9,614 nt of DNA. Source: Methylomonas sp. Lineage in GTDB: Bacteria; Pseudomonadota; Gammaproteobacteria; Methylococcales; Methylomonadaceae. The stretch covers positions 1-9,614 of the forward strand of contig JAQTYP010000101.1 of assembly GCA_028688235.1 (NCBI GenBank), given 5' to 3'. Below the pieces are notes generated by a model. That model made no database searches, had not been told where the DNA came from, and worked only from the letters and a program-made list of their open reading frames with translations. This document shows, piece by piece, positions 1 to 7,600 of the stretch (position 1 is the stretch's first letter; the number at the start of each line of letters is the position of its first letter). Both the position numbers and the translations under genes were made by a program.

Positions 1-794
1 TGCTGGAACGCATCAGCCATTTTCTGACTGGGGAGCCGCAAGACCAGGAAGATTTACTGGAAATTCTAAGGGAGTCGGAAGAAAAGCATTTGCTCGATGC
101 CGATTCACTGAGAATGATAGAAGGCGTCATGCAGGTATCCGAGCTACGCGCCAGAGACATCATGATACCGCGCTCGCAAATGGTCGTGGTGCCTAGAGAG
201 GCCGAGCTGGAAACCGTTTTACCGTTGATCATCGAGTTTGCCCATTCCCGTTTTCCTGTCATCGAAGAAGACCGTAGCCGGGTCGTCGGCATACTGTTAG
301 CAAAAGATCTTTTACCTCATGCCTTGCGCGATAAATCCATCAAAGTCGAGGGCGTCATGCGCCCAGTCTGTGTGGTGCCTGAAAGCAAGCGCTTGAACGT
401 GCTGCTGAAAGAATTTCGCACCGAACGCAACCACATGGCCATCGTCGTCGATGAATACGGCAACGCCGCGGGCCTTGTCACCATTGAGGACGTGTTAGAG
501 CAGATCGTCGGTAAAATCGAGGACGAGCATGACGAGGACGAAGGCAAGGACTATATTTCGCAACGTAGCGAACGCGAGTTCATCGTCAATGCCTTGACGC
601 CCATTGCCGAATTCAACGAGTATTTTTCCGCCGATCTGGAAGATACTGATTGCGACACCATAGGCGGCTTGATTCTGCAGCGCCTGGAACACTTTCCGAA
701 AAAAGGCGAGAAGGTCGAGTTGGATGATTTTAATTTCGAGGTATTGCGCGCGGATAACAGGCGCGTGCATCTGCTGAGGTTGAAGTTGCGTTGA
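1..794 (+). CDS. corC: CorC-type CBS-domain magnesium/cobalt efflux protein (5' partial)
   Basis: This is the 3' part of a CorC (YbeX) family gene. The frame is open from the left edge (first full codon at 3), giving 263 visible residues. E. coli CorC is about 292 residues from memory, so roughly 25-30 N-terminal residues are missing. In order, the visible chain has a GEP...DLLEILRES lead typical of CorC, a first CBS domain (RDIMIPRSQM, HSRFPVI, GILLAKDLLP), a second CBS domain (VVPESKRLNVLLKEF, MAIVVDEYGNAAGLVTIED) and a C-terminal CorC_HlyC domain (CDTIGGLI, FPKKGE). In the family these cytoplasmic proteins act with CorA-type systems in Mg2+/Co2+ resistance, and the CBS pair is thought to bind adenine nucleotides. 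In many gammaproteobacteria lnt follows corC; here a repeat-bearing gap and an unrelated gene follow. The TTG at 90 is not the start, because the homology continues upstream of it. Confidence 0.93.
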   Translation, partial: LERISHFLTGEPQDQEDLLEILRESEEKHLLDADSLRMIEGVMQVSELRARDIMIPRSQMVVVPREAELETVLPLIIEFAHSRFPVIEEDRSRVVGILLAKDLLPHALRDKSIKVEGVMRPVCVVPESKRLNVLLKEFRTERNHMAIVVDEYGNAAGLVTIEDVLEQIVGKIEDEHDEDEGKDYISQRSEREFIVNALTPIAEFNEYFSADLEDTDCDTIGGLILQRLEHFPKKGEKVELDDFNFEVLRADNRRVHLLRLKLR

Positions 795-824
795 TGCTGC
801 AATAAATCGGCTTCTCGTTTAAAA

Positions 825-938
825 CGGGACAAAGAGGGAGGCTTAACCGTTCGTCCTGAGCTTGTCGAAGGGCGAGCGGTTAAGCCATTCATGGTTCGAC
901 TTTTCTCACCACGAACGGCTTAACCTCTGACTGTCCCG
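825..938. repeat. Intergenic inverted-repeat element, REP/MITE-like
   Basis: The element of about 114 bp is bounded by exact inverted ends cgggaca (825-831) and tgtcccg (932-938). Inside them, gagg plus a ttaa-containing stretch plus ccgttcgt (to 854) reappears inverted from acgaacgg (911). The left half folds further: 841-857 pairs with 869-885 over 17 positions, two of them G:U, around an 11-nt loop (858-868). The right half holds cattcatggttcgac and ctcaccacgaacgg. The core resembles a repeat (cctgagcttgtcgaag) that I recall as dispersed in several proteobacterial genomes, including methanotrophs. It lies just after corC. The hairpin has no T-run behind it, so it is not a classic terminator, although it could attenuate read-through. 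No transposase is present, so any mobility would need a helper in trans. Confidence 0.75.
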
Positions 939-967
939 GCTTAAGTTGGTAGCCAATAAATCGATAT

Positions 968-1003
968 ATTTCGTGCTATTCGTGGACTAACTGCCGATTT
1001 TAG
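968..1003 (+). repeat. 36-bp dispersed repeat, copy 1
   Basis: The segment reads att-tcgtgctatt-cgtggactaa-ctgccgattt-tag. It aligns without gaps to 8588-8623 with 31 of 36 bases identical, including an invariant cgtggactaactgc core. Both copies have the same orientation. This one ends 56 bases before the start codon at 1060. It has no coding potential and no strong internal dyad. It could be a genus-specific intergenic repeat or part of a shared regulatory sequence, and the sequence does not decide between these. Confidence 0.7.
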
Positions 1004-1047
1004 CATCACGGTTCGACAAGCGGTGGATCAGACATTAAACTCCGCTG

Positions 1048-1059
1048 AAAGGAGGGATA
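1048..1059 (+). promoter_or_regulatory. Strong Shine-Dalgarno before the EBD-GGDEF-EAL gene
   Basis: AAAGGAGGG at 1048-1056 is a near-perfect anti-16S match. GGAGG ends at 1055, leaving only four bases before the ATG at 1060, which is slightly short. It fixes the start codon of the sensor gene, whose N-terminus also aligns with the ethylene-binding-domain family. No convincing sigma70 promoter was found upstream. Confidence 0.75.
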
Positions 1060-3870
1060 ATGTTCAATTGGTTTAACGCCTTGCTAGCGGGTTCGAATAG
1101 TTTCATGCCGCACGGTGCCTGCTATCTTTGGTTGCCGGCTATCCTGTGGTTGCACGTCGTCAGCGATGCCCTGATCGTCCTGGCCTATTATTCGATTCCG
1201 TTCGCCCTGCTGTATTTTGTCTATAAACGCAAGGATCTGGCGTACCGCTGGGTGTTTGTGCTGTTCGGTGCCTTTATTATGCTATGCGGCACCACGCATC
1301 TGATGAGCATATGGACCATCTGGCATCCCGATTATTGGCTGGATGGGGTCATCAAATTGGCTACGGCATTGGTATCGATAAGCACCGCGGTGTTGATCTG
1401 GCCGCTGATACCGAAACTGTTGAACTTGCCCAGCACCAAAGCATTGGAGGCGAGCGAGGCCTACATGCGGGCGATATTCGACGCGACGCCGGATGCGATG
1501 TTGATCAGCGATGCCAAAGGCAATATTACGATGATCAATCATCAAGCCGAGTTGCTGCTGGGGTATTCGTCCGCCGAATTAACAGGGCAATCCATAGAAA
1601 AGCTGGTGCCGGAAAGATACCGCGCGAATCACGTCTTACTGCGGGAAAAATTCATTGCTACGCCTGAGACCCGATCCATGGGGTCGGGGCGGGTCGTGCT
1701 GGCCTTGAGAAAGGATAATACCGAGTTCGACGTCGAAATCAGCTTGAGTCCTATTCGAACCGAGAAGGGGCAATTTTTTGCCAGCGCCTTGCGCGATATC
1801 ACGCTGCGGAAAAAAATGGAAGATGCCTTACGTGCCAGCGAAGAACGTTTCAGGCTGATGGCCAATGCCTCGCCGGCGATGATCTGGATCACCGACATGC
1901 AGGGTAATACCACCTTCGTCAACCAAACCTGGCTGAATTATACAGGCATGACGCTGGAACAGGCCACATCGGACAAAGGTTGGCTGGAAATGGTGCATCC
2001 CGAGGACAGGGAAAGCGTCTTTTCCGAATATTACCGGAATTCGTCGGAGCATAAGATCATTTTGACCGAGTACAGGATACGCCGGGCACAGGGGGGCTGG
2101 CGTTGGGTATTGGACCAAGGCGTACCGTTTTACGACGAAAACGGCGAGTTTTCGGGCTATGTGGGATCGGCCATCGACATCACCGATCGCAAACAGGCGG
2201 AAGCCGATTTCAGAATCGCCGCAACCGCCTTCGAGTCGCAGGAAGCCATGGTCATTACCGATGCCAATACGGTGATTTTGCGGGTCAATAAAACCTTCGT
2301 CGATTCCACGGGCTACTCGGCTGAGGAAGCGGTCGGCCAGAAAATCAGTATCTTGAAGTCCGGACGCCACGACGAGCGTTTTTACGAGGAGATGTGGGAG
2401 GCCCTCGACCGCACCGGCACCTGGCAGGGAGAGGTCTGGGACAAGCGCAAAAACGGTCAGGTTTATCCCAAATGGCTGACGATTACCGCGGTCAAGGACG
2501 ACGCCGGCAAGGTAACCCATTATGTGGGTACGCATATCGATATCAGCGATCGCAAGGCCGCGGAAGACGAAATCAAAAATTTGGCGTTCTACGATCCCCT
2601 GACCAAACTGCCCAATAGGCGACTGCTTAGAGACCGCCTGCGCCAAGCCATGGTGAATCATGCCCGTAAGCGCATGTATGGCGCCCTGTTATTCCTGGAT
2701 TTGGATAATTTCAAGACACTGAACGACACGTTGGGGCACGACAAGGGCGACGATTTATTGCAGCAAGTTGCCGATAGGCTGAGCACTAGCGTGCGCGAAT
2801 GCGATACCGTAGCCCGCTTGGGGGGAGACGAATTCGTCGTGATGCTGAAAGAGTTGGGGCAGCAGGCCGACGAAGCCGCCATTCAAGCCGAGATCATTAG
2901 CGAAAAAATCCTAGCGTCCCTGAACCGCAGCTATCGACTCGACGGCTACGAACATCATAGTACGCCGAGCATAGGCGCGACGCTGTTCAGCGATCACGAC
3001 ACCACCCTCGATGAATTACTGAAGCAGGCCGACATCGCGATGTATCAGGCCAAGGCGGCCGGACGCAATACCATACGTTTTTTCGATCCGACGATGCAGG
3101 CCTCCATCGTGGCCAGGGCCAACCTGGAACATGCGTTATACGAAGCGGTCCAGGAAGACCAGTTCCAGTTGGTGTATCAACCCCAGGTGGCGACTGGTGG
3201 CCGCATCATGGGCGCCGAGGCCTTGTTGCGTTGGGAGCATCCCGAGCTCGGCACGGTGTCGCCGGAACATTTCATCAAACTGGCCGAAGAAACCGGCTTG
3301 ATCTTGACGCTTGGACATTGGGTGTTGAAAACCGCCTGCAAGCAATTGGTGGCATGGTCCAAGGTGCCTGATAGCGCCGATTTTTCCTTGGCGGTCAACG
3401 TCAGCGTACGCCAGTTCCGCCAGCCGGATTTTGCCAACGAGGTGCTGGCGATACTGGCAGAGACAGGCGCCAATCCGCGGCGGCTCAAGCTGGAATTGAC
3501 CGAAAGCTTGTTAGCCTCCGACGTGGGCGATATCAATGCCAAGATGAGCCTGCTGAAGGCCGAAGGAGTAACTTTTGCGTTGGACGATTTCGGCACCGGT
3601 TATTCGTCGTTGTATTACTTGAAACAGTTGCCGCTGGATCAATTGAAAATCGACCAGAGTTTTGTCAGAGACATCCTGATCGATGCCAACGACGCGGCCA
3701 TTGCCAAGATGATTATCGCCCTGGCCGGCAGCATGGGGCTGGAGGTGATCGCAGAAGGCGTCGAAACCCACGAGCAATACGATTTTCTGATACGGCATGG
3801 CTGCACGGCGTTTCAGGGCTATCTGTTCGGGCAGCCGACGAAACAACCCGAATGGGCGAATTCGATATGA
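1060..3870 (+). CDS. Ethylene-receptor-like (EBD) sensor with three PAS domains, GGDEF and EAL
   Basis: This 936-residue membrane protein is predicted to make and/or degrade c-di-GMP under control of an ETR1-type sensor. Residues about 15-125 form three transmembrane helices (about 29-53, 64-88, 96-120) that align with plant ETR1. At a constant offset of 11, ETR1 D25, Y32, I35, P36, I62, C65 and H69 correspond to D36, Y43, I46, P47, I73, C76 and H80; the Cys/His pair binds Cu(I) in ETR1. Three PAS domains follow (about 131-250, 256-378, 384-498). The GGDEF domain (about 505-675) has an intact GGDEF at 588-592 and an inhibitory RxxD at R579-D582. The EAL domain (about 685-930) has E720-A-L, N780, E812, D842-D843, K863 and E899, so it looks catalytically competent. 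There is no histidine kinase. ATG 1060 is set by a strong Shine-Dalgarno. The next gene starts 39 bp on, suggesting co-transcription. The architecture is secure; the actual ligand (ethylene, copper or another) is inferred. Confidence 0.93.
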   Translation: MFNWFNALLAGSNSFMPHGACYLWLPAILWLHVVSDALIVLAYYSIPFALLYFVYKRKDLAYRWVFVLFGAFIMLCGTTHLMSIWTIWHPDYWLDGVIKLATALVSISTAVLIWPLIPKLLNLPSTKALEASEAYMRAIFDATPDAMLISDAKGNITMINHQAELLLGYSSAELTGQSIEKLVPERYRANHVLLREKFIATPETRSMGSGRVVLALRKDNTEFDVEISLSPIRTEKGQFFASALRDITLRKKMEDALRASEERFRLMANASPAMIWITDMQGNTTFVNQTWLNYTGMTLEQATSDKGWLEMVHPEDRESVFSEYYRNSSEHKIILTEYRIRRAQGGWRWVLDQGVPFYDENGEFSGYVGSAIDITDRKQAEADFRIAATAFESQEAMVITDANTVILRVNKTFVDSTGYSAEEAVGQKISILKSGRHDERFYEEMWEALDRTGTWQGEVWDKRKNGQVYPKWLTITAVKDDAGKVTHYVGTHIDISDRKAAEDEIKNLAFYDPLTKLPNRRLLRDRLRQAMVNHARKRMYGALLFLDLDNFKTLNDTLGHDKGDDLLQQVADRLSTSVRECDTVARLGGDEFVVMLKELGQQADEAAIQAEIISEKILASLNRSYRLDGYEHHSTPSIGATLFSDHDTTLDELLKQADIAMYQAKAAGRNTIRFFDPTMQASIVARANLEHALYEAVQEDQFQLVYQPQVATGGRIMGAEALLRWEHPELGTVSPEHFIKLAEETGLILTLGHWVLKTACKQLVAWSKVPDSADFSLAVNVSVRQFRQPDFANEVLAILAETGANPRRLKLELTESLLASDVGDINAKMSLLKAEGVTFALDDFGTGYSSLYYLKQLPLDQLKIDQSFVRDILIDANDAAIAKMIIALAGSMGLEVIAEGVETHEQYDFLIRHGCTAFQGYLFGQPTKQPEWANSI

Positions 3871-3895
3871 TGGCGCCGCTTCTATGACGAACATA

Positions 3896-3900
3896 AAGGG
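3896..3900 (+). promoter_or_regulatory. Ribosome binding site for the CheB-CheR fusion gene
   Basis: AAGGG lies nine bases before the ATG at 3910. This supports ATG 3910 over the TTG one codon upstream (3907). The site sits in the 39-base gap after the sensor gene, in which no terminator is visible. Confidence 0.5.
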
Positions 3901-3909
3901 TGGCGCTTG

Positions 3910-4632
3910 ATGCCAAAAATCGCGTTGATTGGAGGATCGGCAGGGGCGTTGTCCGCTATCGAGGCTTTTTTCGAAAACCTGCCCGAGTCGTGCGAGCAAG
4001 ATTTTGCCTTCATCGTCGTTCAACATTTGAACAAGGATTACAAGAGTCGCCTGGATTCGTTGATCGCCAAATGGACTTCCATGAAAGTTGTGTTTGCATC
4101 AGAGGGCATGGATATCGAAGCCGGCCATGTTTATATCGGCCAACCTGGATATTTTTTGGCATTAGTGGGCAATCGTTTTTCCCTGTTACCGCCAGAGTCC
4201 GGCACGAAGGCTAATAAGCCCATCGATTTTCTATGTCGGTCGTTGGCGGAGGGATACGGCAGGGATTCCGTCTTGCTGATCCTATCGGGGTTGGGGGACG
4301 ACGGCACAGAGGGTGCCCGCTTGATTAAACAGGCCAAAGGCAGGGTATTGGCCCAGGCCCCATCGAATGCCGATTTCGACGGCATGCCCGCCAGTGCGAT
4401 CGCCGCGGGCTGGGTGGATAAAATCTTTCCCGCGGCGGAGTTAGGTTTGTCGCTGGCGCAATGCGGCGGCGATGAGAATGGCGGGGAGGCCGACATTACC
4501 CATTCCAACACTCACCATAAACCGGCGTTCGCCGGTATACTCGAGTTGATACGGGAGCATGCCCATAACGACATGGCCAATTACAAGCAAACCACGCTTC
4601 GCCGCCGGATAGAACGCCGGATGAGCATGTGA
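3910..4632 (+). CDS. CheB methylesterase plus start of CheR; 5' part of a CheB-CheR fusion cut by TGA
   Basis: The 240 residues up to the TGA hold a CheB methylesterase domain (about 1-185) and the beginning of a CheR N-terminal helical domain (about 205-240; NYKQTTLRRRIERRM). CheB removes methyl groups from, or deamidates, glutamyl side chains of chemoreceptors. The catalytic triad is visible: S10 in IGGSAGA, H39 in VVQHLN and D131 in GLGDDGTEG. There is no receiver domain, as is usual in CheB-CheR fusions. Conserved tail motifs (LAQAPSNADFDGMP, SAIAAGWVD) agree. The frame stops at TGA 4630-4632 right after RRMSM, in the middle of the CheR N-terminal domain, then continues open in the same frame to 8475. 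As it stands it would give a CheB with a truncated CheR tail. Whether it works as a separate protein, is read through, or results from mutation or sequencing error cannot be settled here. Confidence 0.85.
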   Translation: MPKIALIGGSAGALSAIEAFFENLPESCEQDFAFIVVQHLNKDYKSRLDSLIAKWTSMKVVFASEGMDIEAGHVYIGQPGYFLALVGNRFSLLPPESGTKANKPIDFLCRSLAEGYGRDSVLLILSGLGDDGTEGARLIKQAKGRVLAQAPSNADFDGMPASAIAAGWVDKIFPAAELGLSLAQCGGDENGGEADITHSNTHHKPAFAGILELIREHAHNDMANYKQTTLRRRIERRMSM

Positions 4633-4637
4633 CATGC
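4625..4637 (+). other. In-frame TGA splitting the CheB-CheR fusion, inside a 13-nt inverted repeat
   Basis: The TGA at 4630-4632 is the only stop between 3910 and 8475 in this frame. The codons on both sides read smoothly as CheR N-terminal domain: ...RRRIERRMSM, stop, HAADYETYLRNLRDS. Spacing matches what I recall of the family (RRM, about ten residues, then YL), so no bases appear gained or lost. The stop sits in GCATGT-G-ACATGC, six-base inverted arms around one base. A single substitution would restore an open gene of 1521 residues. Confidence 0.85.
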
Positions 4638-4686
4638 CGCCGATTACGAGACTTACCTTAGAAACCTACGAGACTCGTCCGATGAG

Positions 4687-7600
4687 TTGAATCAGCTATC
4701 CAGGGACATCCTGATTGGCGTGACGGCGTTTTTCCGGGATGCGGAAGCGTTCAAGGTGCTGGAACAGGAGGTGATTCCCCTGATAGCGAGCAGCAAGGCG
4801 GCGAACGAAGCCATAAGGGTTTGGGTGGCAGGCTGTTCTACCGGAGAAGAAGCTTATTCGGTGGCGATATTGCTGTTGGAATGGTTTGCGGCGCATCAGC
4901 AAAAGCCCAGGATACAATTGTTTGCCACCGATATCGACGACGATGCGTTGGGCATTGCCCGGGCCGGCCTCTACGCCAACGGCCTGTTGGCGGACGTTCC
5001 GGAGCCGTTGATCGCTCGCTACTTCACCTCCGAAAAAGGCGGTTACCGCATCGCCAAATCGGTGCGGGAAACGATAGTATTTGCATCCCATAATTTGATC
5101 AGCGATCCCCCCTTTTCCAAACTGGATCTGGTCGTATGCCGGAATTTACTGATTTACATAAACGGTACTACCCAGAAAAAACTGCTTAATTTATTCCATT
5201 ACGTGCTGTTGCCGGGGGGCTATCTGTTTTTAGGCAGTTCGGAAAGCATAGGCAACATCGGGCGGCATTTTTCGGCGGTTTCCAAGCAGTGGCGCATCTT
5301 TCGCCATGAAAACATCCCTCACCTTAGGGCGCCGCAGTTGCCTATTGCGATAGAGCTGAGTTCGCGCCGGCTGTTTGCGTCATCCGAGCCTGCCGCCGAA
5401 CTGGATAGCGTCGTCAGCCACGAGTCCGTGTACCGACGACTGATCGAAACTCACGGGCCTGCTATGGTCCTGATCAATGCGCATCACGAACTGCTGTACG
5501 TGTCCGGCGATATTTCCAATTATTTGACCCTGCCTGTCGGCCAGGCATCGCTCGATTTGTTCAAAATGCTCAATCCGGCCTTGGCGATGGCCTTGCGCTC
5601 GGTGCTCAAGGACGTCGAACAAACCCGGACGTCGGCGACGGTGTTGGTCGGCATCGACGATGCGGCCAGTGTAGCCGAGTCCGTGCTGATCCAGATCACG
5701 CCGATTTCGACCACCAATCATCAGCAAATTTTCTTGATTTGTTTTTCCCGGGATATGTCGAATAAATCGACGTTCAAGCCCATCAACTCCGCCGGCGACG
5801 ACTGGATACTGCAGCAGCTTTATCAGGAACTGAATTCCACCCGGGAGGATTTGAAACGCACCATAGAGCAGTCGTGCGTGGCCGTGCAAGAGATGAAGGC
5901 CGCCAACGAAGAAATCATGGCGATGAACGAAGAACTGCAATCGGCCAACGAAGAACTGGAAAGCTCCAAGGAAGAACTGCAATCCCTCAACGAAGAGTTG
6001 ATCAATGCCAACGCCCACCTCGACGCGAAAGTCGTCGAAACCGAATCGCTGAATACCGATTTGAATAATTTGTTCAACAGCATAGAAACGCCCATCCTGT
6101 TGCTGGACAAAAATCTGAAGATACGCCGCTTTACGCCGGCCGCGACGCAATTGATGCGATTATTCCCGAATGACGTCGGGCGCGCCATAGACGACATCGT
6201 TCACCTGTTCGACGACAACGGGCTTAGTGCCGATTGCCTGAAAGTGATGCGTGGCAAGTCCGTCGAGGATAGGGAAATCAGCGGCCATAACGGACATTTT
6301 TACCTGCGACGTATCACGCCCTACCACAATTCCGGCGGCGGCGTTTCCGGCGTGGTGCTGACGTTTCTGGATGTCACCACGATCAAACAGGCCCATCAGC
6401 AACTCTTCGAACATGCAAAGACCCTGCAATGGCAATCCAATCTTTTGGAGGTGGCGCCGGTCATCGCCCGTGACCTGGATGACCGTATTGTTTTCTGGAA
6501 CAAAGGCGCGGAGGAACTCTTCGGCTGGCGGCCGGCAGAAGCCATGGGCAGGATTTCTCATGAATTGTTGAAAACGCGTTTTTCCCAGCCTCTGGAAAAA
6601 ATCAAGGCGGAGCTTAGACAATTCGACAATTGGAAGGGCGAATTAAGTCATGCGACCCGTGACGGCGCGCATATCACCGTTTCCAGTAGCTGGACTTGCT
6701 ATCGGAACAGTGCCGGCAAACTCGAGGCCATAGTCGAAGTGAATAACGACATTACCGCCCGCAAGCTGGCCGAGACCGCGCTGGCAAAAAGCGAAGCCAT
6801 GTTTCATACCATGGTGGATTGGACCTACAACTGGGAGTATTGGCTCGATCCCGACGGCAAGGTCGTTTATATGACGCCTTCCGCCGAAAGGCTGACGGGA
6901 TACCGGTCGGACGAATTCAAACATGCCCCCGATTTGATAGGGGCGATCGTATTTCAGCAGGATGCCCATATCTGGACGCTGCATAATCGCAAGATCGAGC
7001 GTGGCGACTTCGATGCGGTCGAGGAGATCGAATTTAGATTGGTCAAAAAAAACGGCGACGTCATTTGGGTTCAACATACTTGCCATCCGGTCATCGCCAA
7101 AGACGGCAGTTATCTGGGGCGGCGCATTACTGTGCGAGACATTTCTGAGCAAAAAGACTCGGAAGAGCAGATTCGTAATCTGGCTTATTTCGATCCTTTG
7201 ACCAATCTGCCGAATAGACGTCTATTGATGGATAGGTTGCGCCAATCCCAAATTGCCGGCAAACGTAACTTGCATTATGCCGCCTTGTTGATGCTGGATT
7301 TGGATCATTTCAAAAGCCTCAACGATAGCATGGGCCATCCTATCGGCGATTGCCTGTTGGTTGAGGTTGGAAGGCGGATCAGCAATAACGTTCGCGAGGA
7401 GGATACGGTGTCGCGCTTGGGCGGCGATGAATTCGTCGTGTTATTGGAAGGGCTAGGCAAGACCGAGCCTATCGCCGCCGCCCAAACCGAAGCCCTTGCG
7501 GAAAATTTACGTCTGGCACTCAATCAACCTTTTGTGCTCTCCGATTCCAGGATGGTTTATTACACCACGCCCAGCATAGGATTGACGCTGTTTCTGGGGA

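Noticed and set aside
841..885. Hairpin as a rho-independent terminator of corC
   Set aside because: It is strong but lacks a following T-run and fits better as half of the inverted-repeat element.
1012..1040. ttcgac ... ttaaac at 17-base spacing as a sigma70 promoter for the sensor gene
   Set aside because: Both boxes match the consensus only weakly, so this is no better than chance.
1828..2661. 277-codon open frame on the - strand
   Set aside because: It is antisense to the PAS2-PAS3-GGDEF coding region, where the + strand encodes clear conserved motifs; it has no domain of its own.
4630..4632. TGA as a selenocysteine codon
   Set aside because: No convincing bacterial SECIS hairpin was seen just downstream, and a selenocysteine in the CheR N-terminal helical domain has no known role.
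5380..6150. 256-codon open frame on the - strand
   Set aside because: It lies opposite the CheR linker and coiled-coil coding region. Its low-complexity, Gln/Phe-rich translation mirrors the NEEL repeats, and it has no recognisable domain.
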